18,949 nt of DNA from UBA7239 sp964509075 (GCA_964509075.1 CAZDWC010000016.1:1-18949); one strand, 5' to 3'; counted from the first letter of the stretch, positions 7,649-15,303 are shown. Notes: generated by a model from the sequence alone, not told the origin. A program made the numbers and translations.

Positions 7649-8329
7649 TCACATGTCGATCGGCAGAGAGTACTTCAGAACGAACTTGGCATCTTCGTCA
7701 TAGGTTGAGCCATCGCCCTGGTCAATGATCTGGCTGACCGTGAAGCTCAGCTTGTCGTTGAAGGCATAGCTCAGATCAAGGTGGGTCATATCGCCATCGT
7801 CAACATCAGGGTCATGATAGCCAACCAATGCTGAATATTTACCCAGGCTGTAGCTCAAGGTGTAGTACTCGTAACCATCCGCACCATCGGCAAAGCCTTG
7901 GCCAGCGACGTTGTCATAGTAGGCAAAAGCTGCGCCGGCGTAAGACAGCGTCAATACAACTTCGGAAAGTTCGGTAGAGGTGTCATCGTCCGTACCGAGG
8001 TCGGAGTAGTTGTAGTTCCACAAGGTCAGGTCTACACCGAGGTCGCCGAAGCTGGTGGCGTAGCCGGCAAAGTAATCGTATTCCTGGCCGGCAGTAGAAT
8101 CACCAGAGCCGATCCAGATACCGGTCTTGAAACCGGATTCATGTTTGTAAACCAGATCGCCGGAAACGGAAGCGCTGCCATCACCCAGATCGACACCACG
8201 CCACAGGTACATGTTGGAAACGGCGGCAGAGGCCGCCAGCTCGGCATTGGCCGGTGCTGCAGTCATGATGCCTGCTGCCAGTGCAGAAACGCTCAGCAAG
8301 CCGAGTAACGGTTTTTTCATTGAAGCCAT
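7649..8329 (-). CDS. TorF-family putative porin (TIGR02001), second paralogue, predicted sigma-54/NtrC controlled
   Basis: 226 residues from ATG 8329, chosen because CAGGAG lies 7 bases before it; a longer frame to 8401 has no ribosome site and would overlap the predicted promoter. Signal peptide MASMKKPLLGLLSVSALAAGIMTAAPANA. The mature protein starts with the family pattern (SAAVSNMYLWRGVDLGDGSASVSGDLVYKHESGFKTGIW) and ends in KFVLKYSLPIDM, a typical terminal beta strand. It is acidic in its loops (DVDDGDMTHLDLS). A sigma-54 promoter and two tandem NtrC-type sites lie upstream, making nitrogen-limitation control likely. Position next to the urea locus suggests an outer-membrane channel for urea or other small nitrogen compounds, but the family has no proven substrate here. 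Confidence 0.88.
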   Translation of the reverse strand: MASMKKPLLGLLSVSALAAGIMTAAPANAELAASAAVSNMYLWRGVDLGDGSASVSGDLVYKHESGFKTGIWIGSGDSTAGQEYDYFAGYATSFGDLGVDLTLWNYNYSDLGTDDDTSTELSEVVLTLSYAGAAFAYYDNVAGQGFADGADGYEYYTLSYSLGKYSALVGYHDPDVDDGDMTHLDLSYAFNDKLSFTVSQIIDQGDGSTYDEDAKFVLKYSLPIDM

Positions 8330-8363
8330 AGTGACACTCCTGATGGATGACGGAATTGTGTAA

Positions 8364-8390
8364 GCCGTTGCCTGAGCTTCGAACAACGGC
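8364..8390 (-). other. Hairpin in the predicted leader of the second TorF gene
   Basis: A perfect 7-bp inverted repeat (GCCGTTG / CAACGGC, 13-base loop) falls inside the 73-base leader predicted from the sigma-54 promoter. It may stabilise the message or be incidental. Confidence 0.35.
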
Positions 8391-8412
8391 ATCAGACACA
8401 CGAAACGTCAAA

Positions 8413-8428
8413 GGCAGAAACTGTGCCA
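8413..8428 (-). promoter_or_regulatory. Sigma-54 promoter of the second TorF gene
   Basis: On the - strand TGGCACAGTTTCTGCC has the invariant GG and GC separated by 10 bp, a perfect TGGCAC half and TGC in the -12 half (consensus TGGCACG-N4-TTGCW). The predicted transcription start is near 8402, 73 bp before the ATG. The rest of the 8330-8668 gap holds the leader hairpin, an A+T-rich stretch (8429-8510), two NtrC-like sites and the terminator of the next gene. Confidence 0.72.
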
Positions 8429-8515
8429 GATTGATATTTGTTTTTTATAACAATGAGTTGTGTTGTTTTTGTCGATATTCACGCGCTTTTCACAAACAGA
8501 AAAAGCCTGTGATAC

Positions 8516-8532
8516 TGCACTTCGATATTGCA
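8516..8532. promoter_or_regulatory. NtrC-type site, proximal
   Basis: TGCACT-N5-ATTGCA fits 11 of 12 positions of TGCACY-N5-RGTGCA. Its centre is about 122 bp upstream of the predicted start of transcription at 8402. Confidence 0.62.
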
Positions 8533-8545
8533 GAAAAATGACAAA

Positions 8546-8562
8546 TGCACTGCGTCAGTGCG
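8546..8562. promoter_or_regulatory. NtrC-type site, distal
   Basis: TGCACT-N5-AGTGCG fits 11 of 12 consensus positions. Its centre is exactly 30 bp from the proximal site, about three helical turns, close to the spacing of the paired NtrC sites at E. coli glnA. Confidence 0.65.
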
Positions 8563-8603
8563 AAACCGGAATCAAAAAAATTCACGATTGAGGAAAGAAA
8601 AAA

Positions 8604-8622
8604 AGGGCGCCTGAGGCGCCCT
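8604..8622 (-). terminator. Rho-independent terminator after the glycine-rich protein gene
   Basis: Perfect 8-bp stem AGGGCGCC / GGCGCCCT with a 3-base loop. On the - strand it runs into TTTTTTTCTTT. It ends the transcript of the glycine-rich gene and possibly of the whole ure-urt operon. Confidence 0.88.
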
Positions 8623-8668
8623 GGAAAATAAAAACCGGTTTCAGTCTGTCATTTTTTCTGTTCGGCTA

Positions 8669-9619
8669 TCATTTCTTCTGTTCAATAGTGTCCAGACGTT
8701 TTTGCATCATATGCAGTTGCTGTTTCAGCAAATCGATTTCTGCACTCTGGGATTTGTCCTGTGCACTGGAAACGGGGGTGTGGATGGCATTCGCACTGCT
8801 GTTGCCAACGCGTTCAGACACCATCACACGCGCTGCCTTGCCACTGTTGCCGGCATTTCCTGTTGCACCTGTGGCACCGGTTTTCCCGCCTTCCTGCCAA
8901 CTCTGGTTGCCACTCAGGCTGCGTTTGTTGATGTAGTGGCCGGGTGAGCCTGCGCCGCCGTCTCCGCCCTTGCCGCCAGCACCGGCTTTGCCTGCTTCGG
9001 CAGCTGCTTCAATGCGATGGTGTACGGCGTTGATGTCTGCACCTTGCGCACTCCAGTAAGCGATATTGATATTGCCGGCATCACCACCGCTGCCACCGGC
9101 ACCGCCGCTACCGCCAGCGCCGCCGGCAATCGGGCTGCACGAAAGAGCATCGCTGGCAGCTTGCCCGGCGCCGCCGCTGCCACCTTTGCCGCCGCTGCCG
9201 CCATGCGTCACCACGCTGAGCGAACCGAGGCTGACAATGCCCAGTTGCATGTCTACATCAACACCATTGCCACCTGCTGTGCCATCGCCGCCTGCCTGGC
9301 CGCTTTCAGGTGTTTTGCAATCTGTCGCGGCTGTTGAACTGTTTGTTGCCGCAGAGCCTTCGTGACCTGCAGCGCCTGCCGCATCAATCGTGACGTGGTT
9401 GCCAATACTGGCTTGCGCAGCCTTGATATCCCAATAGCGCACGCCTTCTGCAAAGCGCACCGTTGCACCGTTTTCCAGCACCAGCTGGTCGAGCGCCAAA
9501 CTGCTTTCGGCCGGTGTGATGAGCCAGGTTTCGCCACTGCCGACATGTTTGCTGCCACCGGCGATTGCCCACGGCGACAGCAATAGCATGCCGGCGCTGA
9601 GCAGGAGTTTGTTTCGCAT
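8669..9619 (-). CDS. Secreted glycine-rich, partly collagen-like protein with C-terminal coiled coil
   Basis: 316 residues, family not recognised. Signal peptide MRNKLLLSAGMLLLSPWAIA. Residues about 40-80 look like short beta strands (LVLENGATVRFAEGVRYWDIKA, IGNHVTIDA), as in beta-helix proteins. Glycine-rich blocks lie at about 106-119, 140-152, 166-182, 210-227 and 244-262; most are GGX, but 247-261 is true Gly-X-Y (GATGATGNAGNSG). Four regularly placed cysteine or aromatic islands separate them. Residues 292-314 form a heptad-like coiled coil (AEIDLLKQQLHMMQKRLDTIEQ), which suggests oligomerisation. GGAG about 9 bases before the ATG supports the start. It begins 58 bp after urtE with no terminator between, so it may be co-transcribed with the urea transporter. 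Role unknown; a surface or matrix protein is possible. Confidence 0.8.
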   Translation of the reverse strand: MRNKLLLSAGMLLLSPWAIAGGSKHVGSGETWLITPAESSLALDQLVLENGATVRFAEGVRYWDIKAAQASIGNHVTIDAAGAAGHEGSAATNSSTAATDCKTPESGQAGGDGTAGGNGVDVDMQLGIVSLGSLSVVTHGGSGGKGGSGGAGQAASDALSCSPIAGGAGGSGGAGGSGGDAGNINIAYWSAQGADINAVHHRIEAAAEAGKAGAGGKGGDGGAGSPGHYINKRSLSGNQSWQEGGKTGATGATGNAGNSGKAARVMVSERVGNSSANAIHTPVSSAQDKSQSAEIDLLKQQLHMMQKRLDTIEQKK

Positions 9620-9677
9620 AATTGTTTCTCCGTTCTTGTGTTGTGTGATTTTGTATTGCGCACAGTGCTGATACGGC

Positions 9678-10373
9678 CTACACCATCATCAATCGCCGCA
9701 CTTCATTTTCCTGCATGTTGCCGGCATTGCCGGCGAGCACGATTTCGCCGCGATCCATCACCACAAATTCATCGGCGAGATCACGCGCAAATTCAAAATA
9801 TTGTTCGACCAGCACAATCGCCATATCGCCGCGTTGTCGCAAGGTGTCGATGACACGCCCGATATCCTTGATGACCGAAGGCTGGATGCCCTCGGTGGGT
9901 TCATCTAGCAGCAGCAGCTTCGGGCGTGCAACCAGCGCGCGGGCAATGGCGAGTTGTTGTTGCTGGCCACCGGACAAATCACCGCCACGGCGTTGCAACA
10001 TGTCTTTTAATACAGGAAACAAATGGTAGATATGTGAATCAATAAACTGGTCGGTTTTCTTCAGGCAGGCAAAACCGGTTTGCAGGTTTTCCAGTACGGT
10101 GAGTTGAGAAAAAATTTCGCGGCCTTGCGGTACATAGGCAATGCCGAGGCGGGCGCGTTCGTAAGCTGGCAGGCCTGCCAGTGATTTGCCGTCCAGCTGC
10201 ATGTCACCTGCCTGAAACGGAATGCGGCCGGCGATGCTTTTCAGCAGCGAGGTCTTGCCGACACCGTTGCGGCCGAGCACGCAGGTGACTTTTCCGGGCT
10301 GTGCCGACAGCGTGATGTTTTTCAAGGTCTGGCTGGCGCCGTAATACAGATCGAGAGCTTGTATGTTCAGCAT
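9678..10373 (-). CDS. urtE: Urea ABC transporter, ATP-binding subunit UrtE
   Basis: 231 residues from ATG 10373, which follows the urtD stop by one base (TGA-C-ATG); the frame stays open further upstream but inside urtD. Walker A GRNGVGKT at 34-41, ABC signature LSGGQQQQLAIARAL, Walker B LLLLDEPTEGIQPS and the H-loop-region VEQYFEFA are all present. The TEGIQPS sequence after Walker B and the IAYVPQGREIFSQLTVLENL segment are typical of UrtE within the LivF-like group. It is the second of two cytoplasmic ATPases that power urea import with UrtA, B, C and D. It is the last urt gene. Confidence 0.96.
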   Translation of the reverse strand: MLNIQALDLYYGASQTLKNITLSAQPGKVTCVLGRNGVGKTSLLKSIAGRIPFQAGDMQLDGKSLAGLPAYERARLGIAYVPQGREIFSQLTVLENLQTGFACLKKTDQFIDSHIYHLFPVLKDMLQRRGGDLSGGQQQQLAIARALVARPKLLLLDEPTEGIQPSVIKDIGRVIDTLRQRGDMAIVLVEQYFEFARDLADEFVVMDRGEIVLAGNAGNMQENEVRRLMMV

Positions 10374-10374
10374 G

Positions 10375-11136
10375 TCAGCGCCCCAGATACACTTCGATGA
10401 CGCGTTCATTCTGCTGCACCTGCTCCAGTGTGCCATCTGCGAGTACGGAGCCTTCATGCAATACGGTGACGCGCGATTGCAGTGAACGCACAAACTCCAT
10501 GTCGTGCTCCACTACCAACACAGAACGGCTGCCGGCGATGCTTTTAAGGATGTCGGCGAGTTTTGCGGTTTCCTCATCGGTCATGCCGGCTGCCGGTTCG
10601 TCGATCAGCAATAATTCCGGTTCCTGTGCCAGCAACATGCCGATTTCGAGCCGTTGTTTTTCACCGTGGGCGAGCAGGCCGGCCGTGATGTCGCGGCGCG
10701 CAGAGAGCCCCACCAGTTCAAACAATTCGTCGATGCGCTGTTGGCTGTGTACTGCGCGTCGATAGAACAGTGATTGCAGCACACCGCGATTGCCGGCGAG
10801 CGCCAGTCCCAGGTTTTCTTCCACGCTCAGGCTTTCGATGACCGTGGGTTTCTGGAATTTGCGGCCTATGCCCATGTTGGCAATGGCCGCTTCATCGAAA
10901 CGGGTGAGATCAATATCGTCGCGAAAAAAAATCTCGCCGCTGTCGGGTTTGGTTTTGCCGGTGATCAAATCCATCATCGTGGTTTTACCTGCGCCGTTGG
11001 GGCCGATGATGGCGCGCAACTCGCCCGGTTTTACAAACAGCGTGAGGCCGTTGATGGCTTTGAAGCCATCGAAACTTTTGGTGACGCCATTCAGGTACAG
11101 AATGGATTTTTCATGCACGGATTCGTTGAGCAGCAT
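10375..11136 (-). CDS. urtD: Urea ABC transporter, ATP-binding subunit UrtD
   Basis: 253 residues. Walker A GPNGAGKT at 45-52, a signature of the UrtD form LAHGEKQRLEIGMLL around 155-169 in place of LSGGQ, and Walker B LLLIDEPAAGM at 175-185. These, with GRKFQKPTVIESLSVEENL, separate it from amino-acid LivG proteins. The ATG follows the urtC stop by one base, with AGGAGA just upstream inside urtC. The protein pairs with UrtE to hydrolyse ATP for urea import. No defects are seen. Confidence 0.96.
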   Translation of the reverse strand: MLLNESVHEKSILYLNGVTKSFDGFKAINGLTLFVKPGELRAIIGPNGAGKTTMMDLITGKTKPDSGEIFFRDDIDLTRFDEAAIANMGIGRKFQKPTVIESLSVEENLGLALAGNRGVLQSLFYRRAVHSQQRIDELFELVGLSARRDITAGLLAHGEKQRLEIGMLLAQEPELLLIDEPAAGMTDEETAKLADILKSIAGSRSVLVVEHDMEFVRSLQSRVTVLHEGSVLADGTLEQVQQNERVIEVYLGR

Positions 11137-11137
11137 G

Positions 11138-12259
11138 TCAGCTCTCCTGCGCTGCGGGTGTTTTGGCTGGTAACAGCGCCATCAGGCGCGGGAACAGCGC
11201 TTGCACACCCTTGGGCAAATACAGCGTCACCAGCACAAACAAGCCGCCGAGCATGAACAGCCAGGCATCCGGCATTGCCGCCGTGAAAAAGGTTTTGGCA
11301 TAGTTGACGAGAATGGCGCCGATGATCGCGCCGTACAGTGTGCCGCGACCACCGAGTGCTACCCAGATAATGATTTCGATGGAATTGAGCGGTGAAAACT
11401 CGCCGGGATTGATAATGCCGACTTGCGGCACATACAGCGCACCGGCAATGCCGGCCATGATGGCAGACACCACGAACACGAACAGTTTGTAATGCTCCAC
11501 GCGATACCCCATGAAACGCGTGCGGCTCTCGGCGTCGCGAATCGCCACCAGCACTTTGCCCAGCCGTGAATTGACAATGCCGTTGCAGCAGACATAACCC
11601 AGCGCAAGAAAGCCCACGCTCAGCACAAATAACACGCAGCGCGTGCCATCGTGTTGCAGGTTGAAGCCGAGAATATCCTTGAAGTCGGTGAGACCGTTGT
11701 TGCCGCCGAAGCCCATTTCATTGCGAAAGAATGCCAGCAGCAGGGCATAAGTAAGTGCCTGCGTGATGATCGAGAGATACACGCCATTGACGCGCGCGCG
11801 AAAAGCGAGCCAACCGAAAACCAGTGCCAGCAACGCGGGCACGGCAACCATCATCAGCAGTGCAAACGGAAAATGGCTGAAGCCGTACCAGTACCACGGC
11901 AGTTCTGTCCAGTTCAGGAACACCATAAAGTCCGGCAAATCCGGGTTGCCGTAAACACCGCGAGTGCCGATCTGCCGCATCAGGTACATGCCCATCGCGT
12001 AACCGCCGAGTGCGAAAAAAGCGCCGTGGCCAAGGCTGAGAATGCCGCAGTAGCCCCAGATCAGATCGACAGCCAGTGCCAGCAGTGCAAAACACAGGTA
12101 CTTGCCCAGCAAGGTAATCGTGTAAGTGGAAACATGCAGTGGCCATGATTCCGGCACCACAAGATTGAGTAGCGGAATCAATACGGCCAGCGCCGCCAGA
12201 GTCAGCAACACGCGCTGCTGGATCTGCCGCGCCGATGCTGTCGGGTAAGTTGTGTTCAT
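11138..12259 (-). CDS. urtC: Urea ABC transporter, permease subunit UrtC
   Basis: 373 residues from ATG 12259, one base after the urtB stop and preceded by GAGGA in the end of urtB; a TTG five codons upstream is a poorer start. It is a polytopic membrane protein of the LivM type with about nine hydrophobic segments and the conserved LSLGHGAFFALGGYAMGMYLM, RARVNGVYLSIITQALTYAL and GGRGTLYGAIIGA stretches. The GVYGNPDLPDFMVFLNW insert between early helices is typical of UrtC. With UrtB it forms the inner-membrane urea channel. The C-terminal tail is cytoplasmic and poorly conserved. Confidence 0.96.
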   Translation of the reverse strand: MNTTYPTASARQIQQRVLLTLAALAVLIPLLNLVVPESWPLHVSTYTITLLGKYLCFALLALAVDLIWGYCGILSLGHGAFFALGGYAMGMYLMRQIGTRGVYGNPDLPDFMVFLNWTELPWYWYGFSHFPFALLMMVAVPALLALVFGWLAFRARVNGVYLSIITQALTYALLLAFFRNEMGFGGNNGLTDFKDILGFNLQHDGTRCVLFVLSVGFLALGYVCCNGIVNSRLGKVLVAIRDAESRTRFMGYRVEHYKLFVFVVSAIMAGIAGALYVPQVGIINPGEFSPLNSIEIIIWVALGGRGTLYGAIIGAILVNYAKTFFTAAMPDAWLFMLGGLFVLVTLYLPKGVQALFPRLMALLPAKTPAAQES

Positions 12260-12260
12260 T

Positions 12261-13898
12261 TCAGTCCTCGACAAATCGACCTTTCAGTGCAAACAGGCCG
12301 CGTGGACGGCGCTGGATGAACAGGATGATGAAAACCAGAATCAGGATTTTGGCGAGTACGGCGCCGGCCAGCGGCTCGATGAATTTGTTGGCGAGACCCA
12401 GCATCATGGCCGAGAGAAAGGTGCCAAGCAGATTGCCGACGCCACCGAACACCACCACCATGAAAGAGTCGATGATGTAGCTCTGGCCGAGATTGGGGCC
12501 GACATTGGTGAGCTGTGACAGCGCGACGCCGGCGATACCGGCAATACCGGAACCGAGGCCGAAAGTGAGTGCATCCACACGGCTGGTGTTGATGCCCATC
12601 GAACTGGCCATCGCGCGATTCTGCGTCACGGCGCGCATCTGCAAACCCAGCGCGGTTTTGCGCAGCAGCGCAATCAGTGCGAGCAATACCAGCAGGCTGA
12701 AAGCAATCACATACAGACGATTCAAGGTCAGTGACAGCATGCCGTTGATTTCGACCAGGCCGCTCATCCAGTCGGGTGTTGCCACCGGACGGTTCAGCGG
12801 TGAAAAAATGCTGCGTACCAGTTGTTGCAGGATGAGGCTGATGCCGAAAGTCGCCAGCAGCGTTTCCAATGGCCGGCCGTAGAGGCGTTTTATCACCAGT
12901 TTTTCAATCAGTATGCCGGTGGCACCCGCGACAATGAATGCAGAGGGAATGGCGACGAACAGCGAGGCGCTGAGTGCATGTGGCATCAGCAATTGCACTA
13001 CGTAAGTGGTATAGGCGCCAAGCATGATCATTTCGCCGTGCGCCATGTTGATGACACCCATAACGCCGAAAGTAATGGCAAGGCCCACTGCCGCCAGCAG
13101 CAGAATGGAGCCGAGGCTGAGTCCGAAAAAGACATTCTCGATGCCGTGGTAAAACGCTTCCTGCCTGCGCAGGGTTGCCAGTGACTGCACTGCTGCTGCG
13201 TGCAGTGATTTGTCGGCAGCATCCTGTTGTTGCGCGTAAGGTTCCAGCAGCGAGATGACGGCTTTGTCTTCCATGTCGCCGAGCACGGTAACAGCGGCCA
13301 CTTTTTCTTCGCTGCTGCTGTCGGCCGATGACAGGCGTGCTGCGGCTTGAGCACCGGTGAGCAGTTTGCGCACACCGGCATTTTTTTCCACGCCGAGTGC
13401 AGTGGTGATGGCGGGCAATACTTCGGCATCCGGTTTTTGCAACAGGTTGCGCGCGGCTTCTTCGCGCACACTGACGGTGTTGCTCAGTAACTGGAATTGA
13501 GCGATGTACAGTTTCAATTCGCCACGCAGGCGATTGTTCAGGGCGATACGCGCGACATCGCGTTTGCCTGCCGTGCCGAGTTCGGCATTGCTGGCAGCAT
13601 CGCGCAAACTGTATCCATCTGGGGATTCTTGCGTTATGACAATGCTGTTGTCGGATTTGCGTCGGCACAGGTTGCCACTGGCCAGCGCATTGAGAATGGC
13701 TTCGCGCTGCGGGTTGTCGCTGGCGGCAATTTGTTGCGCGATCTTAGAGGTTTGTTCAAAGTCGGCGTCGGCAAAACCGGCGACCAATGTCGTAAAGGCA
13801 TCCGGCGCGGTCTCTGCAGTTGTCAGGCAAGATGTCAGGCTTAGGCTCAGGCCCAGAAGTAATGCGTGAATGAATCTGACAGTCTTGTTGTTCGGCAT
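12261..13898 (-). CDS. urtB: Urea ABC transporter, permease subunit UrtB with large N-terminal extracytoplasmic domain
   Basis: 545 residues from ATG 13898; a TTG at 13925 is less likely. Residues 1-24 are an export signal whose end, LTSC (21-24), fits a lipobox. Residues about 25-245 are alanine/leucine-rich, HEAT-like helices (VREEAARNLLQKPDAEVLPAITTAL, KVAAVTVLGDMEDKAVISLLEPY). The permease proper follows from about 252, with the LivH-type motif MGVINMAHGEMIMLGAYTTYVV and NVGPNLGQSYIIDSFMVVVFGGVGNLLG near the end. The extended form is common in proteobacterial UrtB; the job of the extra domain is not known. It is separated from urtA by 97 bp containing a strong hairpin, unlike the tightly packed urtBCDE. 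Confidence 0.95.
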   Translation of the reverse strand: MPNNKTVRFIHALLLGLSLSLTSCLTTAETAPDAFTTLVAGFADADFEQTSKIAQQIAASDNPQREAILNALASGNLCRRKSDNSIVITQESPDGYSLRDAASNAELGTAGKRDVARIALNNRLRGELKLYIAQFQLLSNTVSVREEAARNLLQKPDAEVLPAITTALGVEKNAGVRKLLTGAQAAARLSSADSSSEEKVAAVTVLGDMEDKAVISLLEPYAQQQDAADKSLHAAAVQSLATLRRQEAFYHGIENVFFGLSLGSILLLAAVGLAITFGVMGVINMAHGEMIMLGAYTTYVVQLLMPHALSASLFVAIPSAFIVAGATGILIEKLVIKRLYGRPLETLLATFGISLILQQLVRSIFSPLNRPVATPDWMSGLVEINGMLSLTLNRLYVIAFSLLVLLALIALLRKTALGLQMRAVTQNRAMASSMGINTSRVDALTFGLGSGIAGIAGVALSQLTNVGPNLGQSYIIDSFMVVVFGGVGNLLGTFLSAMMLGLANKFIEPLAGAVLAKILILVFIILFIQRRPRGLFALKGRFVED

Positions 13899-13937
13899 GC
13901 GCAGGTCCGGGTGGTGCAGAAGCAATCAGGTAGGGGT

Positions 13938-13965
13938 GTGACCCGGCGGTCATTCGCCGGGTCAC
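13938..13965 (-). other. Intercistronic hairpin between urtA and urtB
   Basis: Perfect 11-bp stem GTGACCCGGCG / CGCCGGGTCAC with a 6-base loop. No T-run follows on the - strand, so it is probably not a full terminator. In binding-protein operons such hairpins protect the upstream message or partly block read-through, giving more binding protein than permease. Confidence 0.65.
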
Positions 13966-13995
13966 GTGTTGCACAAAGTCAATCGTGCTCAAGCA

Positions 13996-15303
13996 TTAGA
14001 AATTCTGGCCTGAACATTTCTTGGTTTCGGTGTTGTAGTTACCACACATGATTTTCGGATCAGCCCAGTCGGCAACGATTTTTGCGCTTTCCGGCAGGAA
14101 GTCTGTCCAGGCATCGCCCGGTACTTCAGACTTGGTTTTCCACACAGTCTGGAACTGGCCATCAGCCTGGATCTCGCCGATCAATACCGGTTTGGTCAGG
14201 TGGTGGTTAGGCAACATGGTGGCGGTGCCGCCACTGAGGTTGGGCGTGCTCAGACCGATAATGTTTTTCTGCACGTCAGCCACTTTGGTGGACTTGCCTT
14301 TCTCGACCGCTTTCACCCAAAGATTGAAGCCGATGTAGGTGGCTTCCATCGGGTCATTGGTCGTGCGCTTGTCATTCTTGATAAAGCTGTGCCAGCCTTT
14401 GATGAAAGCATCGTTGGCCGGTGCTTCGGAACTCATGAAATAGTTCCAGGCGGCGAGGTGACCTACCAGCGGCTTGGTATCAAAGCCGGAGAGTTCTTCT
14501 TCACCCACGGAGAATGCCACCACAGGAATATCCTGTGCAGAAACACCCTGGTTGCCGAGCTCTTTGTAGAACGGTACGTTGGCGTCGCCGTTGATGGTGG
14601 AAACCACAGCGGTTTTCTTGCCGGCGGAGCCGAATTTCTTGATGTCAGCCACAATGCTCTGCCAATCGGAGTGACCGAAAGGCGTGTAGTTGATCATGAT
14701 GTCTTCCGGCTTCACGCCTTTGCTTTTCAGGTAAGACTCCAGGATCTTGTTGGTAGTGCGCGGATACACATAATCCGTGCCCGCCAGCACCCAGCGTTTT
14801 ACACCGACGTCGTTCATCAGGTAATCCACAGCAGGAATGGCTTGCTGGTTCGGTGCAGCGCCGGTGTAGAAAACGTTTTTGGACGATTCTTCACCTTCGT
14901 ATTGCACGGGGTAAAACAACAGGCCGTTCAATTCTTCGATAACCGGCAATACGGATTTGCGTGAGACCGATGTCCAGCAACCGAAGATGACATCGACTTT
15001 ATCTTTGGCTAGCAGTTCACGGGTTTTTTCGGCAAACAGCGGCCAGTTGGATGCGGGATCCACCACAACAGCTTCCAGTTTCTTGCCGAGCAGGCCGCCT
15101 TTCTTGTTCTGCTCGTCCACCATCATCAACACTGTGTCCTTCAGTGTGGTTTCACTGATGGCCATAGTGCCCGACAGTGAATGCAGTACCCCAACCTTGA
15201 TCGTATCCTCGGCGGCTTGTGCCGTCAGGGAGCCGATACTCAATGCCGCTGCAGTTGCCAATCCCAGCAACGGCTTTTGCCAGCCAACGAGACGTTTTTT
15301 CAT
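13996..15303 (-). CDS. urtA: Urea ABC transporter, urea-binding protein UrtA
   Basis: 435 residues. Signal peptide MKKRLVGWQKPLLGLATAAALSIGSLTAQA, cut before AEDTIKVG. The mature part is a periplasmic binding protein of the Leu/amide class with the UrtA-specific segments IKVGVLHSLSGTMAISE, VIFGCWTSVSRKSVLPVIEE, GLLFYPVQYEGEESSKNVFYTGAAPNQQ and the cysteine-containing tail KIMCGNYNTETKKCSGQNF. GAGGAGGG 4-5 bases before the ATG is a very strong ribosome site. It captures urea for UrtBCDE. A sigma-54-like promoter lies 53-68 bp upstream, so it may start its own transcript in addition to read-through from the urease genes. Confidence 0.97.
   Translation of the reverse strand: MKKRLVGWQKPLLGLATAAALSIGSLTAQAAEDTIKVGVLHSLSGTMAISETTLKDTVLMMVDEQNKKGGLLGKKLEAVVVDPASNWPLFAEKTRELLAKDKVDVIFGCWTSVSRKSVLPVIEELNGLLFYPVQYEGEESSKNVFYTGAAPNQQAIPAVDYLMNDVGVKRWVLAGTDYVYPRTTNKILESYLKSKGVKPEDIMINYTPFGHSDWQSIVADIKKFGSAGKKTAVVSTINGDANVPFYKELGNQGVSAQDIPVVAFSVGEEELSGFDTKPLVGHLAAWNYFMSSEAPANDAFIKGWHSFIKNDKRTTNDPMEATYIGFNLWVKAVEKGKSTKVADVQKNIIGLSTPNLSGGTATMLPNHHLTKPVLIGEIQADGQFQTVWKTKSEVPGDAWTDFLPESAKIVADWADPKIMCGNYNTETKKCSGQNF

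Noticed and set aside
8330..8401. 24-codon N-terminal extension of the second TorF protein
   Set aside because: It has no ribosome site, is not signal-peptide-like, and would place the start codon at the predicted transcription start; ATG 8329 has CAGGAG and leads straight into a signal peptide.
9140..9230. CRISPR-like array in the repetitive glycine-codon region
   Set aside because: Repeats are short, irregular and in frame with a protein; no constant repeat with unique spacers.
9066..9365. Proline-rich frames on the + strand opposite the glycine-rich protein
   Set aside because: They are the reverse complement of GGX codons; the - strand frame has the signal peptide, ribosome site and terminator.
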